From assembly GCA_025403435.1 (NCBI GenBank), contig CM046345.1, positions 14,327,930-14,391,929 on the forward strand: a stretch of 64,000 nt of DNA, in the 5' to 3' direction. Shown here in pieces: positions 50,351-60,318 of the stretch. The notes beneath the pieces were generated by a model. That model saw only the letters and a program-made list of their open reading frames with translations. It was not told the origin of the DNA and ran no database searches. The position numbers and the translations under genes are program-made. Within the stretch, counting starts at the first letter, position 1, and every line of letters starts with the position of its first letter. The DNA is from Artocarpus heterophyllus. Lineage: Eukaryota; Streptophyta; Magnoliopsida; Rosales; Moraceae.

Positions 50351-51265
50351 AATTCTAGCAATACTAGTAAAAATTTTAATTCCATTATGATTCCAATTCC
50401 GAGTCTAAACCGTTAATGTTGTTTGTCCTCCAAATTTAAGTTATCGTATCTCCACTTATTTACTTGCATAATAAATCTTACTCCTAAATCCCTCAATGAG
50501 AGTATTTCTGACAAGTTTCAACTTATAACACCGTATAATAGTCTAAGAATCTGATCAGGCATACATATTGACCATATCATGATTCCAGTCCTTCATTGTC
50601 CATGGACTGTGATTTACAATCACATTTAAGGAGATTGCCAGAGAAATTTTATATACTTCATCTTTAGGTTCCTTTTCCTTTTTGAGTAAGGAAAAGTCAA
50701 ATATATTTGATTTCATACCTCAACTAATAAACTAAACATAATCATAAAACATATATCACAAACACTTTTATTCAAAACTATACATTAAACTTACTCATAG
50801 AGATATTAAACGGAATCTCAGAGTTGCAAACATACCCGGCATATTTTTCATTAAACAGCTATCCTCATGACACAAACATTCAATCCAAATAATATACTCA
50901 TATTTCATATGGAATATCCCCATAACTGACTCTGGTACTTCCACATAATATTAACAGAATATTACACATTACAAACATAATACGGATACGTTTCGAGAGT
51001 ACAAGGCACTCCGTATACCAGCTATCCATATCATGCATGCTTAGAGGATACAAAAACATCGATAAACAAAAGATCGGACCTTAAGAAGGATGCGTTTCGA
51101 GAGCATCAAGTACTCCGTATCCAGCCATCCCGGCATTAGGCTCAATGAATCTAAAAGATTGAACAACAACGTACCACAAGAAACACAGAATACAAGGCAA
51201 ACGGTTATTCGTAACACACGAAATACGGACACACATGCCTACATGCCAAAGATAAAACAAAAAGA

Positions 51266-51955
51266 TTACAGATGGAGATTCAAATCAATTGGCCGCTCCC
51301 GGCTTTCCCTTTCCCATTCAAGCTTGGATGTTGCAGTGTCGGATTCTGGATGTATGATTTGCATTTTATCTATCAATTCCTCAGCTGTTGAAGCAGTGAC
51401 AAAGATTTGTCTCTCCGATTCTGTAGTGATGTTTTCTTCCACAGCGTAATCTAGAAATTTCAAAAGACCGTCATAAAAACCCTTTACGTTCAGCAGTCCC
51501 AAAGGTTTGGAATAAAAGCCCAACAATTGCCCACAAGCAACTATAAATATTTCCTCAAGAGTACCTAGACCACCAGGTAATGCTATAAAAGCATCAGAAT
51601 TATAGATTATGTCTTTAAAATTTTTAGGGATACTCCTGACTCCTTCTCCCTTACCTATGGCTTCCTTACAAAGGTTTCCTTCAACTGGAATATGAGGCCA
51701 AATTCTTACATCAGTAGCGTCGCTAGACCTAGCTGCTAGTGCCATATTTACCATCATTTTTATACTACCACCCCCATAGATTATGTTAATCTTCTTGCGT
51801 GCTAGGACTTGCCCTAAGTGATTTGCAGCTTCTAAATAAGCTTTATCTTTTCCAAGGCTGGAACCACAAAAGACACAGACATTCTTTATTTTCTTCGTGG
51901 ACTGGGAGGTAGACATATTTGGTTTATAGAAGTGGTTGCTTAATGTCTGCTCCAC
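51266..51955 (-). CDS. LOG-like protein (cytokinin riboside 5'-monophosphate phosphoribohydrolase family) inside element I
   Basis: LOG enzymes release active cytokinin bases from their nucleotides in one step. This 229-residue single-exon ORF has the family layout: VCVFCGSS (26-33), IIYGGGS (58-64), the nucleotide-binding signature PGGLGTLEE (127-135), then KPLGLLNV and ASTAEELIDKM. Plant LOG genes normally have several introns, so an intronless copy points to retro-capture or a foreign source. The segment between YGGGS and PGG is strongly diverged. The usual GLMG is KMMV, and the HxRK stretch containing a catalytic Arg is replaced by NFKDIIY, so activity is doubtful. Starts at residue 1 or Met14 are both possible. 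It lies in sense orientation between the Cys-rich ORF and the purine tract. Family membership is fairly sure, function is not. Confidence 0.72.
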   Translation of the reverse strand: MEQTLSNHFYKPNMSTSQSTKKIKNVCVFCGSSLGKDKAYLEAANHLGQVLARKKINIIYGGGSIKMMVNMALAARSSDATDVRIWPHIPVEGNLCKEAIGKGEGVRSIPKNFKDIIYNSDAFIALPGGLGTLEEIFIVACGQLLGFYSKPLGLLNVKGFYDGLLKFLDYAVEENITTESERQIFVTASTAEELIDKMQIIHPESDTATSKLEWERESRERPIDLNLHL

Positions 51956-52560
51956 TTAGACTTCGGGTTCTACATGAGATTTTAAAGATGAGAAATATAC
52001 AAAAAGGGCTAAAGAGATAGACGAGTAGGTAATGAAAAGGTAATCCAAAGATTTAAACAAAATCTTGTGCGGATAAGAAAGTAAGATAAGGTGATTGATA
52101 GTTTACAGAAAATCTGATTCACTTTTTGAAAAAGATTAGACTCTAATTGTATAACTTTTGACAATTGAGAACAATTCGACAGAAGACCCTCATTGACACA
52201 ACTGTAGACTTTTTGACAAATATACACCAAGTCTAGAAATTTAATATAAACGACAAATACTGTAGAACTTTTGAAATTTGAGACACAAATCTTGAAATAT
52301 CTGGATAAGCTTTTCAAAATTCAAACATATTACTGTACCGTATGTAACGTGTCTGATAAGATAATATATTTTATTATATATATATTTAAGAAAATCATAA
52401 ATTAAATAAGATATTAACACTTACTGTATCAATCTAATAATCACAATTATTTCAAACACAAAAGCAAATATTCTGAGTAAAAGAAAAACACAAACTGTTG
52501 AACATCAGCTAAAACTGCTTCAAATAAGTAAAGACTAAATAACCTTTATAGAGCGATGAC

Positions 52561-53083
52561 TTATTCCCCATCCAGTTTTCTTATGGCTTGGCAAACAGGA
52601 TCTAGAAATACCATATTCCTGAGGCGTTGTCTTTCTGTATAAAATTTAGGCCAGAGTTTAAAAATAGCTCCTTGAACATATCCACTAGGGTGACCGTGGA
52701 GAGGAGGATGGATGCTATCCAAGTTCTCCTTTGAAAGTCCATTCCCTACAAAACCTTATTTTATCCTCTCTATTCGTAGACATATAACCAGGTGAAGTAC
52801 ATTTACCGTTACAATTTTGTCTTCCACATTTGTTACAAGTGACCACGATGGCACGAGCTCTTCTTTTCATTGCACTACGACTGGTACCTGTTCCTGGTAA
52901 ACCGACATCTTGACTAAAGTCACTCGGACGGATTTTCCCCTCTATTAACATTCTCACATCACAAGGGATACCAAAACGCATAAGAATCCACAACCGAGTA
53001 ATTCTAGCCTTGTATTTCTTTCTGAGAATCTTTTGGGAGAGTGATGGGAAATACTTTCTCAGGTGTTGGTACTTTGGGTCCAT
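52561..53083 (-). pseudogene. Virus-like cysteine-rich nucleic-acid-binding protein, element I copy, frameshifted
   Basis: This is the same gene as 58177-58698, with about 120 intact codons from the ATG at 53083. It retains the Arg-rich stretch (KRRARA, residues 73-78) and the CX2CX4CX3C cluster (Cys 83, 86, 91, 95). One extra C in a short C run (52744-52746; three here, two in the other copy) shifts the frame after IRFCR, giving a short altered tail that stops at 52715. The original frame continues beyond, to a stop at 52561-52563. The basic and zinc-binding part is therefore still encoded, and the lesion removes only the C-terminal third. It is the first ORF after the primer site, the position gag normally occupies. 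Confidence 0.6.
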
Positions 53084-54548
53084 GATGAGATGAAAGAAGA
53101 GTAAATAGAAAGGAAAAATTAAGATAGTAAATTGCAGAATCCTAGAATTCCTTCTTCTTTTAGAGGAAAAGAAGAATTTTTAATGAAAAAGAAGAGGATT
53201 TGCGATTTAGAGAGAAAATAACAAATTAAGAGAGAAAAAGTGAACTCGGAGAAATAAGCTCCTATGCACAGTAAACGTATATGTAAACAATTAATTAAAC
53301 CACTGTATATGACACGTATAGAGACCACGTGGGAGAGACAGTGTGAATCAAACTGATTTAAGATTTGAACTAGGCCCAAATGTTCTTAAGTTGAAAATGG
53401 TCAGGTTGTTTCGGGCCTTAACACATTTAGAACGAGTTAAATAACAAACATAAAATTGAAAACCAATTTGTATAAATCTTAAACCCAATTCAAAGTCCAC
53501 TATAGATAAAGTTAACTATAACAACAAATCTAATTTAACGACAACAAGGATCTTCCTGAATGATATTTAAAATCATTTCATAACAACATAATCTCCAGCA
53601 ACTCAAATAATTTTGTTTTAATCAAAACCTTATTGAACAATACATACACCCATATGTTATTCCTAATACTCAACATCTATCAATGGATTCATCATCATTG
53701 CTACCAAGGGTTTAGAATGTGACTAACCTTGAAATCAATACGATTTACGTCTTTCAACGTAGACCATATCAATGAACAAAGACACTAGATGTTACTACTT
53801 AAGAACATCTACAATCCCCACAATTCTACTTATACAATATATAATTTCCTCATATAACAAAACCTTAGGTAACCAAAAGATTCACTGATACACTTAAATA
53901 CAATGTACGTAACGAAATATTCCAATTTTGAGATTCATGCATTCTAGACTTTACACAGTCTCAACAGACCAAAAGTCTAACATTTATCTCTCTCAAGATT
54001 CAATACCATGATTCCCAACTTATATCATATTCCTCAAATAAATAGAACTTTTAAGAAAAGATATTGACACTTATGTGCTCCATCGAATCCACACATAATC
54101 ATTACTTAGGTTTGAATCAATTACGAAAAATTTGGCATATCTATGTCAAACTTTAAAATCAATAAATCAAGCCTTATATTTCTTATTGTTTTTCACGAGA
54201 CAAAAGGCTCTTAAATCCTCGTATCTATACGAATTTCTCATCGTTTATACGAATTAGATATGCTTATAGATCCAAATATTATACGAATCTCTCATAAGCA
54301 TTCTACTTATAAACTCATTCCATATAATTATCATTCCCTTATAACTATTAATACTTTCCTTCTATATAATTATTGTACTCATATAACTATTGATATTTTC
54401 ATTCTATGGCCTTTCCATGTTACATCCTTCTAGACTGTATAAATCAATGTGAAGGTTCATTTTGATGATGACAATGAAAATTCAGCTTCAAAACCATCTC
54501 AAAAATATATTTTTTTAAAGTGGTGCTACACTCCCTAGGTTAACCGAA
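53084..54548 (-). other. 5' leader of element I
   Basis: About 1.46 kb between the primer site and the first ORF. AT-rich, with no open frame conserved between elements I and O. A long leader of this kind could contain packaging signals, but none is recognisable. Confidence 0.6.
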
Positions 54549-54565
54549 CCTAGGCTCTGATACCA
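54549..54565 (-). other. Primer binding site of element I (initiator Met tRNA type)
   Basis: The minus strand reads tggtatcagagcctagg, seven bases inside the LTR end, which is the standard plant initiator-Met primer site. It overlaps a hairpin, cctaggtt (54534-54541) and aacctagg (54547-54554), with a five-base loop. Confidence 0.88.
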
Positions 54566-54572
54566 AAAATTC

Positions 54573-56548
54573 TGTAACGCCCCTATATGGGGGTTAACAG
54601 TTTTTAATGAGATAAAATAAAAATAAATAATAAAAGTAAAACCTTAAAAATAAAATTTGCCCGGGACTTAAATGAAAACTCTCAACTCAAAAATAAAAAT
54701 ATAAACGACAAATAAACCACAGTTTTAATGTAGCACCTTAAATTTAATAATATAAACTGTTGTCATCATCATTTTAACCCTCAACACATTATAATACAGT
54801 CACAGAAAGTAACAATTGATGCTTACATTATCATGAAGAACATTCTTAACAATTGAAGCAGTCCCAATGTAATATAGTTACATCACTTCCTCAACTATAT
54901 TTCTCGTAGCCACCTCACACTTAGTGAGTCCTGAAAAGATATAAACATAAGGGAATGAGCAACACTATGCTCAGTAGAGAAAGCCATTACTCACCTTTAG
55001 GTTTTTATCATTACCACATTAAAATCTGCATGGTTAGTAAGTTACATCATATTCCAGATTATGAGGTTTATTATGATCACATCTTATGGATACCGTAGTT
55101 AATCATTACCAAGTGTCATAATTACACATTTATACAAATATTACCAATCATCATTGTTCCTAGGTATCCATGTTAAATTGAGTATCACTCAACTCATCGA
55201 AACCCAAATGGGCGCACTTGATCACCCTATAAACATTCCAAGGGTGTTCCGGTGAGGGGACATCAAGCCCCGAGTCCTCACCAAATCGATTCCTGTACAG
55301 TGTGTTCTGGGACTTTCAACCCAAGGAAGCGTCATCGCCTTCCCCCTATTTTACCTTTTAGGGTATTCATGCCCAAGGACGTAACCGTCGCCCTCTTCAT
55401 GTCTCACAATTTCTCTATATTGAATCATTATCAATAGAGTTAGTTTTCCTAACCATGCTTCTCAATTTATAACATGTGTCAATTCATTATGTTCCTCGCC
55501 GTACAATACAAGACGAGTCCATGTCATAGTTTCATATGTGATACATCATATAATATCAGTTCAACATAGATATATATATATTGCGGCAAAACAATCAATT
55601 TTAATTCTATAAAAACCTCACAAAAGATGAGTAATAGAATCCCTACCTTTTAAGCTTATCAACAGTCTCTTAATCCTGGAATCAATTAACGTTAGCTCCA
55701 TACTCCCTTGATCCTAAGGCGTGCATAAGGACAATTAAAACTAAAGCACAACATACAACTACATTCATAAAATTTATTTTAATTTAATCTTAGAATTTCA
55801 AGAAATAACCACTGCCCATAGAGGTATTATAAAGTTTAACAATATAAATTTTCTGTCTAGGGCATATACACTTAGACTTCATACATATGCTCCAAAATAG
55901 CAACAAACATATACTTAGGTTTAAGAACGCAAATTTGAATAATCCTTTAGTATAAAAGAAAATTTATAAATGAAAGACTAAATTTGTTCATAAGATTCTA
56001 ACCTCGGATTATGGTTAGTTGGAAGCTTGAAATGGCTTCAAAACAGGTTCCTTTACTTCGGTATGACTGAAATTCTTGCTCAAATGGAGGTGATGGTGGC
56101 TGATTTTTATGGCTGCCTTGAAGAAGTTCTCTAAGTATTTTGCTTCAGCAAAGAAATGAGAAGAAGAGTGTGGGAACCGTGGAAGAGAAAGGAAGAAAAG
56201 ATGAAGTCTTTGAAGAGAAGTGATAGAAACAATTATAGAGGAGACATGTTGAAGCATGTCACGGAGGAAATAAAGAAAATGAGGGTCAAGAGTAGTTGGA
56301 AAAGATATCCTTATGTCTCATTTAAAGACTTTAACACACATAATGCCAATATGACATTTTTGAGATTTATTAGAAGTTCTAAGGCTTTTTAGTAATCATA
56401 CTAAATAAATATAGGAGAATTTTAGAAAATTTAAAAATAGATAAAAATAAATATTATAAAATAAATTTAAATGAAGCAATTTTTTTTTTATACACTAAAA
56501 ATTAATTTAATTACCTCAATACCCGTTAGGAGAATAACGGGTGTCACA
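54573..56548 (-). mobile_element. 5' LTR of element I (short form)
   Basis: It is nearly identical to 48338-50311, including the shared deletion. I count under ten differences by eye (for example near 54842, 55545, 55830 and 56320). The right flank is the ATATC duplication at 56549-56553. Confidence 0.9.
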
Positions 56549-56914
56549 ATATCCCCATAACTGACTCTGGTACTTCCACATAATATTAACAGAATATTAC
56601 ACATTACAAACATGATACGAATACGTTTCGAGAGTACAAGGCACTCCGTATACCAGCTATCCATATCATGCATGCTTATAGGATACAAAAACATCGATAA
56701 ACAAAAGATCGGACCTTAAGAAGGATGCGTTTCGAGAGCATCAAGTACTCCGTATCCAGCCATCCCGGCATTAGGCTCAATGAATCTAAAAGATTGAACA
56801 ACGACGTACCACAAGAAACACAGAATACAAGACAAACGGTTATTCGTAACACACGAAATACGGACACACATGCCTACATGCCAAAGATAAAACAAAAAGA
56901 TTACAGATGGAGAT

Positions 56915-57568
56915 TCAAATCAATTGGCCGCTCCCGGCTTTCCCTTTCCAATTCAAGCTTGGATGTATGATTTGCATTTTATCTATCAATTCCTCAGCTG
57001 TTGAAGCAGTAACAAAGATTTGTCTCTCCGATTCTGTAGTGATGTTTTCTTCCACAGCGTAATCTAGAAATTTCAAAAGACCGTCATAAAAACCATTTAC
57101 ATTCAGCAGTCCCAAAGGTTTGGAATAAAAGCCCAACAATTGCCCACAAGCAACTACAAATATTTCCTCAAGAGTACCTAGACCACCAGGTAATGCTATA
57201 AAAGCATCAGAATTATAGATTATGTCTTTAAAATTTCTAGGGATACTCCTGACTCCTTCTCCCTTACCTATGGCTTCCTTACAAAGGTTTCCTTCAACTG
57301 GAATATGAGGCCAAATTCTTACATCAGTAGCGTCGCTAGACCTAGCTGCTAGTGCCATATTTACCATCATTTTTATACTACCACCCCCATAGATTATGTT
57401 AATCTTCTTGCGTGCTAGGACTTGCCCTAAGTGATTTGCAGCTTCTAAATAAGCTTTATCTTTTCCAAGGCTGGAACCACAAAAGACACAGACATTCTTT
57501 ATTTTCTTCGTGGACTGGGAGGTAGACATATTTGGTTTATAGAAGTGGTTGCTTAATGTCTGCTCCAC
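56915..57568 (-). CDS. LOG-like protein, element O copy with altered C-terminus
   Basis: This ORF encodes 217 residues and is almost identical to the copy at 51266-51955 through residue 202. By eye I see three amino-acid changes (Lys to Arg, Ile to Val, Lys to Asn) and about two silent ones. A 22-bp deletion relative to the other copy, between ggatgt repeats, shifts the frame and replaces the last 27 residues with a 15-residue tail. The core signatures YGGGS and PGGLGTLEE are intact, as is the same unusual loss of the HxRK segment. It lies downstream of the Cys-rich ORF in the same orientation. Two nearly identical copies come from two elements of one family, not from a host tandem array. Confidence 0.7.
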   Translation of the reverse strand: MEQTLSNHFYKPNMSTSQSTKKIKNVCVFCGSSLGKDKAYLEAANHLGQVLARKKINIIYGGGSIKMMVNMALAARSSDATDVRIWPHIPVEGNLCKEAIGKGEGVRSIPRNFKDIIYNSDAFIALPGGLGTLEEIFVVACGQLLGFYSKPLGLLNVNGFYDGLLKFLDYAVEENITTESERQIFVTASTAEELIDKMQIIHPSLNWKGKAGSGQLI

Positions 57569-58176
57569 TTAGACTTCGGGTTCTACATGAGATTTTAAAG
57601 ATGAGAAATATACAAAAAGGGCTAAAGAGATAGACGAGTAGGTAATGAAAAGGTAATCCAAAGATTTAAACAAAATCTTGTGTGGATAAGAAAGTAAGAT
57701 AAGGTGATTGATAGTTTACAGAAAATCTGATTCACTTTTTGAAAAAGATTAGACTCTAATTGTATAACTTTTGACAATTGAGAACAATTCGACAGAAGAC
57801 CCTCTTGACACAACTGTAGACTTTTTGACAAATATACACCAAGTCTAGAAATTTAATATAAACGACAAATACTGTAGAACTTTTGAAATTTGAGACACAA
57901 ATCTTGAAATATCTGGATAAGCTTTTCAAAATTCAAACATATTACTGTACCGTATGTGACGTGTCTGATAAGATAATATATTTTATTATATATATATATA
58001 TTTAAGAAAATCATAAATTAAATAAGATATTAACACTTACTGTATCAATCTAATAATCACAATTATTTCAAACACAAAAGCAAATATTCTGAGTAAAAGA
58101 AAAACACAAACTGTTGAACATCAGCTAAAACTGCTTCAAATAAGTAAAGACTAAATAACCTTTATAGAGCGATGAT

Positions 58177-58698
58177 TTATTCCCCATCCAGTTTTCTTAT
58201 GGCTTGGCAAACAGGATCTAGAAATACCATATTCTTGAGGCGTTGTCTTTCTGTATAAAATTTAGGCCAGAGTTTAAAAATAGCTCCTTGAACATATCCA
58301 CTAGGGTGACCGTGGAGAGGAGGATGGATATTATCCAAGTTCTCCTTTGAAAGTCCATTCCTACAAAACCTTATTTTATCCTCTCTATTCGTAGACATAT
58401 AACCAGGTGAAGTACATTTACCGTTACAATTTTGTCTTCCACATTTGTTACAAGCGACCACGATGGCACGAGCTCTTCTTTTCATTGCACTACGACTGGT
58501 ACCTGTTCCTGGTAAACCGACATCTTGACTAAAGTCAGTCGGACGGATTTTCCCCTCTATCAACATTCTCACATCACAAGGGATACCAAAACGCATAAGA
58601 ATCCACAACCGAGTAATTCTAGCCTTGTATTTCTTTCTGAGAATCTTTTGGGAGAGTGATGGGAAATACTTTCTCATGTGTTGGTACTTTGGGTCCAT
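58177..58698 (-). CDS. Virus-like cysteine-rich nucleic-acid-binding protein, element O copy (intact)
   Basis: A 173-residue basic protein. Residues 28-48 are a hydrophobic/basic stretch (ITRLWILMRFGIPCDVRML). A Gly/Ser/Thr linker (GTGTS) follows, then KRRARA (73-78) directly before a four-Cys cluster CX2CX4CX3C (83-95), then SPG and a DKIRF segment. That order (short helix, GTG linker, Arg-rich block, Cys finger, PG, aromatic-basic tail) resembles the small nucleic-acid-binding proteins encoded near the 3' end of carlavirus genomes and the related vitivirus proteins. Those bind RNA or DNA and can suppress silencing. The residues after about 120 have no counterpart I recognise. It lacks the His of a retroviral gag knuckle (CX2CX4HX4C). 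Homology is by eye, and a novel gag-like or host zinc protein is the alternative. Confidence 0.6.
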   Translation of the reverse strand: MDPKYQHMRKYFPSLSQKILRKKYKARITRLWILMRFGIPCDVRMLIEGKIRPTDFSQDVGLPGTGTSRSAMKRRARAIVVACNKCGRQNCNGKCTSPGYMSTNREDKIRFCRNGLSKENLDNIHPPLHGHPSGYVQGAIFKLWPKFYTERQRLKNMVFLDPVCQAIRKLDGE

Positions 58699-59490
58699 GA
58701 TGAGATGAAAGAAGAGTAAATAGAAAGGAAAAATTAAGATAGTAAATTGCAGAATCCTAGAATTCCTTCTTCTTTTAGAGGAAAAGAAGAATTTCTAATG
58801 AAAAAGAAGAGGATTTGCGATTTAGAGAGAAAATAACAAATTAAGAGAGAAAAAGTGAACTCGGAGAAATAAGCTCTTATGCACAGTAAACGTATATGTA
58901 AACAATAATTAAACCACTGTATATGACACGTATAGAGACCACGTGGGAGAGACAGTGTGAATCAAACTGATTTAAGATTTGAACTAGGCCCAAATGTTCT
59001 AAGTTGAAAATGGTCAGGTTGTTTCGGGCCTTAACACATTTGGAACGAGTTAAATAACAAACATAAAATTGAAAACCAATTCGTATAAATCTTAAACCCA
59101 ATTCAAAGTCCACTATAGATAAGTTAAGTATGAACAACAAATCTAATTTAACGACAATCAAGGATCTTCCTGAATGGTATTTAAAATCATTTCATAACAA
59201 CATAATCTTCAAGCAACTCAATTAATTTTGTTTTAATCAAAACCTTATTGAACAATGCATACACCCATATGTTATTGATAATACTCAACATCTATCAATG
59301 GATTCATCATCATTACTACCAAGGGTTTAGAATGTGACTAACCTTGAAATCAATACGATTTACGTCTTTCAACATAGACCATATCAATGAACAAAGACAC
59401 TTGATGTTACTACTTAAGAACATCTACAATCCCCACAATTCTACTTATACAATATCGAATTTCCTCATATAACAAAACCGTAGGTAACCA

Positions 59491-59631
59491 AAAGATTCAC
59501 ATCTAAACATCTAAAACTTAAACATTTTATTGTAATTATCCAAAATTATTATAAGTGGCTTAAGTATTATGATTTACTTAAAGAAACTCCTATTGATCAT
59601 TTTTCTATTGCATCTATATATAAAGATTCAC
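59491..59631. mobile_element. 121-bp insertion with 10-bp direct repeats, specific to element O
   Basis: Element I reads aaccaaaagattcactgatac near 53871-53891 without interruption. Element O has 121 extra bases (59501-59621) between two copies of aaagattcac (59491-59500 and 59622-59631). The insert is AT-rich. The 10-bp duplication suits a very small Mutator-type element, but its inverted ends are weak. Confidence 0.55.
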
Positions 59632-60294
59632 TGATACACTTAAATACAATGTACGTAACGAAATATTCCAATTTTGAGATTCATGCATTCTAGACTTTAC
59701 ACAGTCTCAACAGACCAAAAGTCTAACATTTATCTCTCTCAAGATTCAATACCATGATTCCCAACTTATATCATATTCCTCAAATAAATAGAACTTTCAA
59801 GAAAAGTTATTGACACTTATGTGCTCCATCGAATCCACACATAATCATTACTTAGGTTTGAATCAATTACGAAAAATTTGGCATATCTATGTCAAACTTT
59901 AAAATCAATAAATCAAGCCTTATATTTCTTATTGTTTTTCATGAGACAAAAGGCTCTTAAATCCTCGTATCTACACGAATTTCTCATCGTTTATACGAAT
60001 TAGATATGCTTATAGATCCTAATATTATACGAATCTCTCATAAGCATTCTACTTATAAACTCATTCCATATAATTATCATTCCCTCATAACTATTAATAC
60101 TTTCCTTCTATATAATTATTGTACTCATATAACCATAAGTATTTTCATTCTATGGCCTTTCTATGTTACATCCTTCTAGACTGTATAAATCAATGTGAAG
60201 GTTCATTTTGATGATGACAATGAAAATTCAGCTTCAAAACCATCTCAAAAATATATTTTTTTAAAGTGGTGCTACACTCCCTAGGTTAACCGAA

Positions 60295-60311
60295 CCTAGG
60301 CTCTGATACCA
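60295..60311 (-). other. Primer binding site of element O
   Basis: It is identical to the element I site (tggtatcagagcctagg on the minus strand), with the same overlapping cctaggtt/aacctagg hairpin. Confidence 0.88.
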
Positions 60312-60318
60312 AAAATTC

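Larger units (their letters stand above)
48338..56548 (-). mobile_element. Complete non-autonomous LTR retrotransposon (element I) carrying a Cys-rich ORF and a LOG-like ORF
   Basis: The element is 8211 bp: 5' LTR 54573-56548, primer site 54549-54565, internal region of about 4.26 kb, purine tract at 50312-50330, 3' LTR 48338-50311, and TSD ATATC. The two LTRs differ at only a handful of positions by eye and share the same deletion of about 388 bp, so the insertion is young. The internal region shows no gag, protease, RT, RNase H or integrase similarity in any frame. Its two sense ORFs are a cysteine-rich, virus-like protein (frameshifted here) and an intronless LOG-like protein. Mobilisation would need proteins from another Ty3/gypsy element with compatible ends. 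Confidence 0.85.

Noticed and set aside
52009..52317. 102-codon open frame between the Cys-rich and LOG-like ORFs
   Set aside because: The other element has a small indel that breaks this frame, and the product is low-complexity hydrophobic. It is more likely spacer.
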